64,000 nt of DNA, from contig AP018794.1 in assembly GCA_009731425.1 (NCBI GenBank), forward strand, positions 310,001-374,000. Direction: 5' to 3'. The DNA comes from Lachnospiraceae bacterium KM106-2. Its GTDB lineage: Bacteria > Bacillota > Clostridia > Lachnospirales > Lachnospiraceae. A program made the translations under genes and the position numbers. Shown here one piece after another: positions 1-8,700 of this stretch. The notes beneath the pieces were generated by a model, which ran no database searches, was not told the DNA's origin, and worked only from the letters and a program-made list of their open reading frames with translations. Numbering within the stretch: the first letter of the stretch is position 1; each line of letters opens with the position of its first letter.

Positions 1-54
1 GGAAGAATCGTAGAAGCAGTTGCAGATGGTTTTGGAAAAGCATTTGTATTGTAG
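1..54 (+). CDS. C-terminal end of an unidentified gene
   Basis: An open frame enters from the left edge and ends at TAG (52-54), giving the tail GRIVEAVADGFGKAFVL. A hairpin terminator follows about 30 bases later, which supports a real gene end. Seventeen residues are too few to name a family. Confidence 0.5.
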   Translation, partial: GRIVEAVADGFGKAFVL

Positions 55-84
55 TAAAATAGAATCCGAAAAAAGTTAATTAAG

Positions 85-141
85 AAAGTGCCGATTATGT
101 ATTTCTTATTTCTATAAGAAAAACATTGTCGGCACTTTTTT
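85..141 (+). terminator. Intrinsic terminator
   Basis: AAAGTGCCGA (85-94) pairs with TCGGCACTTT (129-138), and the stem runs into a T-run. The loop is long and partly self-complementary. It should end transcription of the gene entering from the left. Confidence 0.75.
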
Positions 142-218
142 GTAACAATTTGAAATATGAAGAAGAGAGGTCTATAATAAGTTCGGATAAAAATCGTACG
201 GATCAAGGAGAACGAAAG

Positions 219-1169
219 ATGAAAGAGAGAGTCAGCTATTTTGATAATGCGAAGTTAATTTTAATTTGTTTTGTTGTGTTAGGACATCTTATCGAGCCGG
301 TATATAACTCTACTCAGATGAATGGAGTTGTGATGAACTTTATCTATTTATTTCATATGCCTGCTTTTATTTTTATATCGGGATACTTTGCCAAAGCTGG
401 ATTTGAAGAAGGATGGATGAATAAGATCATAAAGCGTTATCTACTTCCTTATCTATGTTTACAGCTTTTATTTATTGCTTATACCAAGTGGATCAATGTA
501 GGAAGCTATCAATTTGACCTCTCCATTCCTTATTATACCTTCTGGTATCTTTTTGCGATGGCAGTATGGTCGATCACATTAAAGATTGTAACGGTAGCGA
601 AACTGAATATCAAAACCATACTAGTGGGTTCAATTATTATAGGAATTCTAGTGGGATATTTAGATATCCTTCCTGTAAAGTTCAGTGTGACAAGAATCGT
701 GATCTTTTTTCCTTATTATTTAATGGGATATTACTTTAAAGAGCATCACTATCAACCACAAGACATAATTAAGAGTAAGTATTTGGCTGTATTTATATTA
801 GCAGTGATGATCCTCTTCCTTTGGTTGTTTGACAGGGAAGTTGATATCAAATGGCTTTATTGCAATGCACAGTATGATGATATGCATGTGGCGGGGATTG
901 GAGCGGGACTTGATCGACTCTTGTTGTATGTAGGTCAGATGATCGCTATGTTTAGTATTTTTGCCATTGTTCCAACAAAGAAGACGGTCTATACTTCGTT
1001 AGGAAGAAATACATTTACAATTTATATTTTACATGGATTTCTCGTGAAATTATTTGTAGCGTTCGATTATTACGATCACATGACTTTATTAAAATACATA
1101 TTTTTAGTGCCATTATTGATATTAATGGTAGAATTATTGGGGAAAAAGAAGATTCCCGTATTTAATTAA
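219..1169 (+). CDS. Acyltransferase 3 family membrane protein
   Basis: This is a polytopic membrane protein of about 316 residues that resembles the acyltransferase-3 / fucose 4-O-acetyltransferase family, which O-acylates surface glycans or other envelope molecules. The N-terminal segment YFDNAKLILICFVVLGHLIE has the family layout, with a histidine at the end of the first helix. About ten hydrophobic helices follow. The frame is open from 126, but ATG at 219 has AAGGAG 8 bases upstream (205-210) and gives the usual family N-terminus (MKERVSYFDNAK), so I start there. No glycan locus is adjacent, so the substrate cannot be told. The gene stands alone between two terminators. Confidence 0.8.
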   Translation: MKERVSYFDNAKLILICFVVLGHLIEPVYNSTQMNGVVMNFIYLFHMPAFIFISGYFAKAGFEEGWMNKIIKRYLLPYLCLQLLFIAYTKWINVGSYQFDLSIPYYTFWYLFAMAVWSITLKIVTVAKLNIKTILVGSIIIGILVGYLDILPVKFSVTRIVIFFPYYLMGYYFKEHHYQPQDIIKSKYLAVFILAVMILFLWLFDREVDIKWLYCNAQYDDMHVAGIGAGLDRLLLYVGQMIAMFSIFAIVPTKKTVYTSLGRNTFTIYILHGFLVKLFVAFDYYDHMTLLKYIFLVPLLILMVELLGKKKIPVFN

Positions 1170-1236
1170 CTAGACCATAATACAATTATCGATTATAATA
1201 AAAAAACGAAATAAACTAGGATTTAGGAGAATATAG

Positions 1237-2172
1237 ATGAAGTTTTATTTTGCTCCAATGGAAGGAGTTACTGGCTATAATTATCGAAATGCCCATCATG
1301 CTTATTTTCGAGGAGTCGATAAATATTTTACGCCATTTATTGTAACAAATCAGAGTATTAAGTTAAGGACGAGAGAGTTAGAGGATATTCGTCCGGATCA
1401 TAACGAAGGCTTAACAGTAGTGCCACAGATTTTAAGCAACCAAGCGCATGATTTTATTGAAACAGCAAAACGGATCGTACAATTAGGTTATGATGAAATC
1501 AACCTTAATTTGGGATGTCCATCAGGAACTGTAGTTGCTAAACATCGAGGATCAGGATTTTTGTCACAGATTGAGGAACTAGATCGTTTCTTAGATGAAG
1601 TGATAAGAGCTGATGTAGCAAAATTGTCAATTAAAACGCGAATTGGAGTAGAAGATCCAACAGAGTTTTATAAACTATTAGAAATCTATAATCGTTACCC
1701 ACTAGAAGAATTGATCATTCATCCACGAATTCAGAAGCAATATTATAAAGGAACTCCGGACCTTGAAATCTTTGGGTATGCCCTTGGACATAGTAAGAAT
1801 CCTATTTGTTACAATGGTGATATTAACACGGTGGAGGATTACCAGAAGTTCATGGCGCAGTTTCCACAAGTGGACCGTGTTATGATCGGCAGAGGGGCAC
1901 TTGCCAATCCAGCTTTATTCCAGGAGATCAAAGGGGAAGAAGGGCTTGATAAAGAGACATTCAGACAATTTCATTCTATGATCTGTGAGGGATATGAAGA
2001 GATCATGTCCGGTGATAGAAATGTAATGTTTAAAATGAAAGAACTATGGTTCTATATGAGTCGCTTATTCCCGGATCAAGAAAAATGTTATAAGAAAATT
2101 CGTAAGGTAGAAAAGCTAGCAGATTATAAAGCCATCGTACGAAGTTTGTTAAGAGAAGACCTTTCCCAATAG
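1237..2172 (+). CDS. tRNA-dihydrouridine synthase
   Basis: FMN-dependent cytosolic enzyme that reduces uridine to 5,6-dihydrouridine in the tRNA D-loop. The N-terminus MKFYFAPMEGVTGYNYR is the Dus FMN-binding signature. NLNLGCPSG carries the catalytic Cys, SIKTRIG and the IIHPR segment follow, and GDINTVEDYQ plus MIGRGALANP are the phosphate-binding turns of the TIM barrel. The 311-residue length is normal. The start is fixed by AGGAGA 8 bases upstream. The paralogue (DusA/B/C type) cannot be decided by eye. It is a single gene, ended by a terminator that overlaps its own stop codon. Confidence 0.93.
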   Translation: MKFYFAPMEGVTGYNYRNAHHAYFRGVDKYFTPFIVTNQSIKLRTRELEDIRPDHNEGLTVVPQILSNQAHDFIETAKRIVQLGYDEINLNLGCPSGTVVAKHRGSGFLSQIEELDRFLDEVIRADVAKLSIKTRIGVEDPTEFYKLLEIYNRYPLEELIIHPRIQKQYYKGTPDLEIFGYALGHSKNPICYNGDINTVEDYQKFMAQFPQVDRVMIGRGALANPALFQEIKGEEGLDKETFRQFHSMICEGYEEIMSGDRNVMFKMKELWFYMSRLFPDQEKCYKKIRKVEKLADYKAIVRSLLREDLSQ

Positions 2173-2185
2173 GTCTTCTTTTCTT
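2153..2185 (+). terminator. Terminator overlapping the dus stop codon
   Basis: AGAAGACCT (from 2154) pairs with AGGTCTTCT (from 2171) and is followed by a T-rich tract. The left arm lies in the last codons of the dus gene. Confidence 0.8.
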
Positions 2186-2318
2186 TTGGTTTAGAAGTAA
2201 GATATAGATTGTTCTGTAAAGAAAATATAATAAATAATTGAAAATAATGGAACTTATCGGTATTATAGTAGTTATTGTTAGAAGGGATGTAGTTTTGCTA
2301 TCATTGGAGGATTTACAT

Positions 2319-3168
2319 ATGCAATTAGTTCAAGAATTTCTACAAAAGATATATTATGGTGAGGTAGGAGCTGAATTTCACAAAGAAAATAGAAAGGTAT
2401 TGGAAAGTACAAACTATAAAGCGTTAAGTATTATGTATGTTGCATCCGGAGCATTTGCACTTCCGTAATTCACAGCATCCTTGACAGAGGGACAGTCTTT
2501 CTGGCTTCAGTTACTTTATGGGATTGGATTATATTTTTAAAAAGAATTATCCGGAGATCATCAGTATTGATCGTATGGATGCTGTCTTTGGTGTTTCGCT
2601 TTCTTGTATCTTTACAACGCATATCCGAAATATGCATTTAAGTAATTTAAAAGAAAAGATGCAGTTTGAGAGAAAGTCTAGAATGGATGGATTGACAGGA
2701 GTATACTGTAAGATGTATACAGAGAATTTATGTGCTGCTTATATTGAGCGAATAGAGAAAAATACTTGTTGTGCAGTAATGATCATTGACATTGATAATT
2801 TTAATAATATCAACGATACTTATGGACATCAATATGGAGATCTTACCCTACGATTGTTTGGAAAAATGCTAAGAGAGTCTTTTCGAAAGAAAGACATCAT
2901 AGGAAGAATCGGCGGAGATTAATTTCTTTTTTTGGTCAAAGACATTAAAAGTCAGGCAAGCGCAGAGAAGAAAGCACAAGATTTCATAAAGCGAATTCAA
3001 CATATTAATAACAAACAAGAAGTTCGATATTTATCATGTAGTATAGGAATCTGTATCTCAAATCATCGGATCAATACATATGAGCAGATGGTGGCAAGCG
3101 CCGACCGTGTTCTTTATAATGCTAAGGGAGGCGGGAAAGGCAGGGTATATTGTTGCCAAGTAGAATGA
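2319..3168 (+). pseudogene. Disrupted GGDEF diguanylate cyclase
   Basis: Remnant of a c-di-GMP synthase. An N-terminal piece starts at ATG 2319 behind GGAGG and stops at 2468. The catalytic part resumes in another frame near 2485-2518, with one membrane-like segment, DGLTGVYCK, the Mg/GTP segment IIDIDNFNNINDTYGHQYGD and RIGGD. The codon after GGD is TAA (2920-2922). The same frame then continues FLFLVKD to the normal C-terminus (SIGIC, YNAKGGGKGR) and stops at 3168. So one G-to-T change (GAA to TAA) would have broken GGDEF at its Glu. The frame change and missing membrane region near 2470 show a second lesion. Diguanylate cyclase activity should be absent unless the stop is read through. Confidence 0.85.
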
Positions 3169-3181
3169 AGAGGAAGATAGC

Positions 3182-4099
3182 GTGAAAATAGATCGATTAT
3201 TTGCAATCACAAATATTTTAATTGATAAAAGAAGTATTACTGCAACTGAGCTTGCACAACGTTTCGGAGTATCTGTGCGAACAATATACCGAGATATTGA
3301 AATTCTCTCAAGCAATGGAGTCCCTATTTATACGGTTCAAGGAAAAGGTGGAGGAATTTCGTTAATGGACCATTATTCCATTGATCGAAGTGTCTTTACC
3401 GATGAGGAACAGAAAAAGATCTTAATGGCATTAGAAAGCATTCAGGCAACAAAACAGATCGATGTGGAAGAGTCCTTATTAAAATTAAGAGGCTTATTTC
3501 AGAAGAGAAGCAGCAATTGGGTTGAAATTGATTTTTATGGATGGGAGCAGAGTGAGGAACATAAAGCATTATTTTCCTTACTTCGTGATTGTATCTTATC
3601 CGATCATGCAGTCTCGTTTCTTTATACGGATCTAGAGGGAAAAGAAACAGAACGGATCGTAGAGCCGGTCAAGCTGATCTTTAAGGGGTATAATTGGTAT
3701 TTATATGGCTATTGCAGAATGCGAAAAGATTATCGGATTTTTAAATTAGTTCGCATGCAACAGGTTAAAAAGACAGAAGAGTTGGTAGAAGATAAAACGA
3801 GAGAAGCAATGCCGCAACAATTGCAAAAGCGATTTAATAAAGATGATTTAGTGGAAGTCGAACTTCTAATAAAGGGGAAGAATGAATTCCGAGTCTATGA
3901 TGAATTCCGTGCTGGTTACATTGAAAAGACTGATAAAGGTATCTATGTACGGGTGAAGCTTCCTAATAATGACTGGCTTTATGGGTATTTGATCGGATTT
4001 GGGACATCAATGGAAGTCTTAGGACCAGATTGGTTACGTGAAAGAATCAAAGAAGAGTTAATGAAAATAGTTAAAAAATATTTAGAACCTGACAGTTAG
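3182..4099 (+). CDS. WYL-domain transcriptional regulator (YafY type)
   Basis: DNA-binding regulator of 305 residues. The N-terminal winged helix (about 1-60, MKIDRLFAITNILIDKRSITATELAQRFGVSVRTIYRDIEIL, in part) is of HTH_11/DeoR-like type. A WYL domain (about 140-215) contains GYNWYLYGYCRMRKDYRIFKL in part, and a WCX-type C-terminal domain follows. WYL domains sense small ligands or nucleic acids. Translation starts at GTG 3182, 14 bases after the broken cyclase gene, behind GAGGAAG. The next gene is a GyrI-like ligand-binding protein, a frequent partner of WYL regulators, so the two may share a signal. The target is unknown. Confidence 0.88.
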   Translation: MKIDRLFAITNILIDKRSITATELAQRFGVSVRTIYRDIEILSSNGVPIYTVQGKGGGISLMDHYSIDRSVFTDEEQKKILMALESIQATKQIDVEESLLKLRGLFQKRSSNWVEIDFYGWEQSEEHKALFSLLRDCILSDHAVSFLYTDLEGKETERIVEPVKLIFKGYNWYLYGYCRMRKDYRIFKLVRMQQVKKTEELVEDKTREAMPQQLQKRFNKDDLVEVELLIKGKNEFRVYDEFRAGYIEKTDKGIYVRVKLPNNDWLYGYLIGFGTSMEVLGPDWLRERIKEELMKIVKKYLEPDS

Positions 4100-4116
4100 T
4101 TGTCAGGTTCTTTTTT
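4085..4116 (+). terminator. Intrinsic terminator after the WYL regulator
   Basis: GAACCTGACA pairs with TGTCAGGTTC, followed by six T. The stop codon lies in the loop, so the left arm is coding. Confidence 0.88.
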
Positions 4117-4167
4117 GTATTCTATAGAAGCAATCATAAATAATATTAAAAGAAATGAGGGATTCAT

Positions 4168-4623
4168 ATGGAATATGAAGTAGTCAGATTGGAAGAGAAA
4201 AAAGTGATCGGAGGAAGTACTAGAACGAGTAATCAGGACCCTAAGATGGGTGAGAAGATAGGTATGCTCTGGCAGAAACTATATCAAGGAGGACTCTATC
4301 CACAGATTAATAATAAAGCAAATGAGAAGGCATTAGGAATTTATACAAACTATGAATCAGATGCTGCTGGAGCATACGACGTAGTAGTGGGATGTGAAGT
4401 ATCAAAGGTAGATGATGTGCCACAACAGAGTACATCAATCATCATTCCAGCAGGTTCTTATGCTAAATTCACGGTAGAGGGGAATATGGTAACCGCAGTT
4501 CAGGATTTCTGGAAACAGTTATGGAAAATGGATTTAGATAGAGCCTTTAGTTGTGATTTTGAGGAATATCAGAATGCAGATATGGAGCATGCAATAATCG
4601 ATATCTACATTTCACTGAAGTAA
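4168..4623 (+). CDS. GyrI-like / AraC-effector-binding domain protein
   Basis: A 151-residue soluble single-domain protein of the GyrI-like (SOUL/AraC effector-binding) fold. It opens with the family strand YEVVRLEEKKVIGGS, has the central GIYTNYESDAAGAYDVVVGCEV repeat region (in part), the IIPAGSYAKFTVEG strand and a final IDIYISLK strand. Such domains bind small hydrophobic or cationic ligands, either fused to AraC-type regulators or alone. No DNA-binding domain is present. It has its own GAGG ribosome site and follows the WYL regulator after a terminator, so it is probably transcribed separately. The ligand cannot be inferred. Confidence 0.8.
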   Translation: MEYEVVRLEEKKVIGGSTRTSNQDPKMGEKIGMLWQKLYQGGLYPQINNKANEKALGIYTNYESDAAGAYDVVVGCEVSKVDDVPQQSTSIIIPAGSYAKFTVEGNMVTAVQDFWKQLWKMDLDRAFSCDFEEYQNADMEHAIIDIYISLK

Positions 4624-4668
4624 AAAAAGAACCACATCCATAGGAATTCTTGGGTGTGGTTCTTCTCG
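4621..4668. terminator. Bidirectional terminator
   Basis: GAACCACA (4629-4636) pairs with TGTGGTTC (4655-4662). There is a T-rich tract on the plus side and seven A (T on the minus strand) on the left side. It lies between two convergent genes and can serve both. Confidence 0.8.
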
Positions 4669-4705
4669 TTGGGATAATTTTTAAACGTATAATGTACTAA
4701 GATTA

Positions 4706-5593
4706 TCAAGAAAGAAGATAGTTATTCACGGCACATCCAAAAAGAAGGGGAACATTCTTATTCTTCTTCCAAATATGCTCATAGTAAGAAGCTGGAACCG
4801 GCTTGTCGCCTATATAAGGAGCAACTTCAATTGTGAGGGCCGGACAGTGATAGCTTTCAATGAACCAGTCTTTGTAGCCACTGCCATGTGCGGGTGGGCT
4901 GGCAGTTAGTAGTTCATATCCGGTTACTTGTGCGATCAGTTTTGCTATGGTCTCATCTCGAGAGAGTTCTTTTTGATTGTAGTACCAATAGATTTCTTGA
5001 CCAGAGGAATGATAGGAGATTGTTCCATGAAATCGTTCTTCCTCGGTTAATTCTTTGAGGGCATAAGTCTCTGGCTCTGAGAAAAAGTGAGTGCCAGGAT
5101 ATCCGTTTGGACCAGGTTTTTCTGTTAAGAAGTCAGATGGATAGGCGGTTGGATAGTTTTCATTTAGATCTACACCACGAATATTTGCTTTCCATGCTTG
5201 ATAGGTATCATTGGATAAAGCAAGATCCGCGCCATCTGGATTAACTAAAGGAACAAAGAAGAAACTGAGTTCTTCGAAGATAGCAGGAGAGGATATAGAA
5301 TCGACACTGTTTCCTTTCTTATATATAGTAAGTAGATGTTGAATTTGGTCGAGTAGTAGAATCGTAGTGATCGCTTCTCGGGCATGGTGGGTACCATGAA
5401 TTAGAATCTTGATCGGGCCGTGACCAATTTTAAATGCCATGATCGGAGTATGCTGAAGAGAGGTACCTATTTGAAAGATGCAAGAAAGTGATTGATTTGT
5501 ACGAGCGAGAGAAAGTAGTGTTTCATTAACATGCTTCGAAAAAGGAGTTTTATCATAAAGAGTAAGGAAGGATGACGCTTCATTTTTTTTCAA
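4706..5593 (-). CDS. M14 family gamma-D-glutamyl-diamino acid peptidase-like protein
   Basis: A 295-residue zinc peptidase of the M14 (carboxypeptidase A) family. H70 and E73 in GTHHAREAIT are the first two zinc ligands, the third is the His of SYHSSGQEIYW, and ALTIEVAPY carries the general-base Glu. NPDGADL and GVDLNENYP are family landmarks. In exopeptidases the last motif is DLNRN, whose Arg binds the substrate C-terminus. Here that Arg is Glu145, as expected for the gamma-D-glutamyl-L-diamino acid endopeptidase I branch that cuts peptidoglycan stem peptides. No signal peptide or LysM domain is visible, so a role in recycling imported cell-wall peptides or in the sporulating cell is possible. 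Single gene. Confidence 0.82.
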   Translation of the reverse strand: MKKNEASSFLTLYDKTPFSKHVNETLLSLARTNQSLSCIFQIGTSLQHTPIMAFKIGHGPIKILIHGTHHAREAITTILLLDQIQHLLTIYKKGNSVDSISSPAIFEELSFFFVPLVNPDGADLALSNDTYQAWKANIRGVDLNENYPTAYPSDFLTEKPGPNGYPGTHFFSEPETYALKELTEEERFHGTISYHSSGQEIYWYYNQKELSRDETIAKLIAQVTGYELLTASPPAHGSGYKDWFIESYHCPALTIEVAPYIGDKPVPASYYEHIWKKNKNVPLLFGCAVNNYLLS

Positions 5594-5692
5594 AAAAGTC
5601 CCACCTTTCGGGGTTTATTTCATATATATGTTAAAGCGTGGAAGAAGATTCTAATTCTGACGAAATGTTTGTTTATAAGTACATTCGACAAC

Positions 5693-5727
5693 TTTACATA
5701 AGGTGTAATTAATGGTAAAATTACCAT
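5693..5727 (+). promoter_or_regulatory. nifJ promoter with overlapping palindrome
   Basis: TTTACA (5693-5698), a 17-base spacer and TAAAAT (5716-5721) with an extended TG form a strong housekeeping promoter. The -10 is embedded in the perfect palindrome ATGGTAAAATTACCAT (5712-5727), placed where a repressor would block RNA polymerase. Confidence 0.65.
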
Positions 5728-5775
5728 GATATGAGAAGTTTAATGGCTATGTACTCATATAAAGGAGGAATAATA

Positions 5776-8700
5776 ATGTCTAGAGTAAAACAATCTATGG
5801 ACGGTAATACAGCAGCAGCACACGTTGCGTATGCATTTACTGATGTTGCAGCTATTTACCCAATTACACCTAGTAGCCCAATGGCAGATGTGGTTGACCA
5901 ATGGTCTGCACTAGGTCAAGAAAATATTTTTGGTAACCAAGTGAAGGTTGTAGAAATGCAATCAGAAGCAGGTGCAGCAGGAACTGTTCACGGTTCTTTA
6001 GCAGCAGGTGCTATCACTACAACATTTACAGCATCACAGGGTCTTTTACTTATGATCCCTAACATGTACAAAATCGCAGCAGAACAATTACCATGTGTAT
6101 TTGATGTATCTGCTCGTACTGTTGCAACACAATCACTTAATATCTTCGGTGATCACAGTGATGTTTATGCTTGCCGTCAGACTGGTTTTGCTATGTTAGC
6201 TGAAACAAACCCTCAGGAAGTTATGGATTTAAGCCCAGTTGCCCATTTAGCAGCAATTGAAGGTAAAGTTCCATTTATCAACTTCTTCGATGGATTCCGT
6301 ACATCTCACGAAATTCAAAAAATTCAAAAATGGGATTACGCAGATTTAAAAGAAATGTGCAACATGGACGCTGTTAAAGCATTCCGTGAACATGCACTTA
6401 ATCCAGAACATCCAGCTATGCGTGGTTCTCACGAAAATGGCGATGTTTTCTTCCAACATAGAGAAGCTTGTAACACAGTTTACAATGAATTACCAGCTGT
6501 TGTAGAAAAATACATGGCTAAAGTAAATGAAAAACTTGGTACAAACTATGACTTATTCAACTATTACGGAGCTCCAGATGCAGATCGTGTTATTGTAGCT
6601 ATGGGTTCTATCTGTGATGTTGCAGAAGAAGTAATCGATTACTTAACAGCAGCAGGCGAAAAAGTTGGTTTAGTTAAAGTTCGTTTATATCGTCCTTGGG
6701 TAGCAACAGGTCTTACTAAAGTACTTCCTAAGACAGTTAAGAAGATCGCTGTATTAGATCGTACAAAAGAACCAGGTTCTCTTGGAGATCCATTATACTT
6801 AGATGTTGCTGCAACACTTCGTGAAGCAGGACTAAATGATATCGTACTTACAGGTGGTCGTTATGGTTTAGGATCAAAAGATACTCCACCTTCAAGCGTA
6901 TTCGCTGTATATAAAGAATTAGAAAAAGAAGCTCCTAAAGCTCGTTTCACTATCGGTATTGTCGATGATGTTACAAACTTAAGCTTACCAGAAGTGAAAC
7001 CAGCTCCTATTACTTCAGCAAAAGGTACTGTTGAATGTAAATTCTGGGGTCTTGGCGGTGATGGTACAGTAGGTGCTAACAAGAACTCAACTAAGATTAT
7101 CGGTGATCATACAGATAAGTTTATCCAAGCTTACTTCCAATATGATTCTAAGAAAACTGGTGGCGTAACAATTTCTCACTTAAGATTCGGCGATCAAATG
7201 ATCAGAAGCCCTTACTACATAAATCAGGCAGACTTCGTAGCTTGTCATAACCCTTCTTATGTAGTAAAAGGTTACAAGATGGTTCAAGACGTTAAACCAG
7301 GCGGAATCTTCATGATCAACTGTCAATGGTCTGATGATGAATTAGATTCTAAATTGAATGCAGCAGCTAAGAAATATATTGCTGATAACAACATTCAATT
7401 ATACACAATCAATGCAATTGATAAAGCAATTGAAATTGGTATGGGTAAACGTACGAATACAATCTTACAATCTGCATTCTTCAAATTAGCAAACGTAATG
7501 CCAATCGAAGAAGCAGTTGACTTTATGAAAGCAGCAGCTAAGAAATCTTATGGTAAAAAAGGTGACGCAGTTGTTGAAATGAACTACAAAGCAATTGATG
7601 CTGGTGTAGATGCCGTTCATAAAGTAGAAGTACCAGCTAGCTGGTCTAATCCAGAAGCAGATGCTCCTGCAAAAGAAATCACTGGACGTGAAGAAACAGT
7701 TAAAATGGTTAAGAACTTATTAGAACCAATCTCATTAATGGATGGTGACAGCTTACCAGTATCTGCATTCTCTGAAAATCCAGATGGTCAATTCGAAATG
7801 GGCGCAAGTGCTTACGAAAAACGTGGTACAGCAGTTATGGTTCCTGAATGGGATGCTGAAAAATGTATTCAATGTAACAACTGTGCATTCGTATGTTCAC
7901 ATGCAACAATTCGTCCATTCATGCTAAGTGAAGATGAAGTGAAGGCAGCTCCTTCTAACATCAAACTTGCTGATACGAAACCAAAAGCTGGCGAATTTAA
8001 ATATACAATGAGCGTTTCTCCTCTTGACTGTATGGGATGTGGAGAATGTATCACAGTATGTCCAGTACCTGATAAAGCAATCAAGATGGTACCCCAGGAA
8101 ACTCAAGAACAAGAACAACCAGTATTCGATTACTTAGTTGCTAATGTTGGAAAGAAACCTGGAGTTCCAGCTGATCATACAGTGAAAGGTTCTCAGTTCA
8201 ACCAACCACTTCTTGAATTCTCTGGAAGCTGTGCAGGTTGTGCAGAAACTTCATATGCTAGATTGATCACTCAGTTATTTGGTGAACAAATGTATATCTC
8301 AAATGCTACTGGATGTTCTTCTATCTGGGGTGGTCCTGCAGCAACTTCACCATATACAGTAAACAAAGATTCTAAGATGGGTCCAGCTTGGGCTAACTCT
8401 TTATTCGAAGATAATGCAGAACATGGTTTCGGTATGTATCTTGGACAAAAGACTCTACGTGATATCGCAATCGCTAAATTAGAGAAGATCGCAGCTTCTG
8501 ATAAAGCTAGTGATTCTATGAAAGCAGCAATTGCTAAATTCATGGAAACTAAGGATATGACAAAAGAAAATACTCCAGCTGTAAATGCATTAGTTCCTGA
8601 ACTTGAAAAAGCAGCAGCTGCTGGATGTGAACTTTCTAAAGATGTTCTTGATAAGAAACAATACCTTGCTAAGAAATCCGTATGGGTATTCGGTGGCGAC

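Noticed and set aside
5731..5775. Earlier ATG of nifJ
   Set aside because: It overlaps the promoter start region, and the strong AAAGGAGG would fall inside the coding sequence; the downstream start gives the conserved N-terminus.
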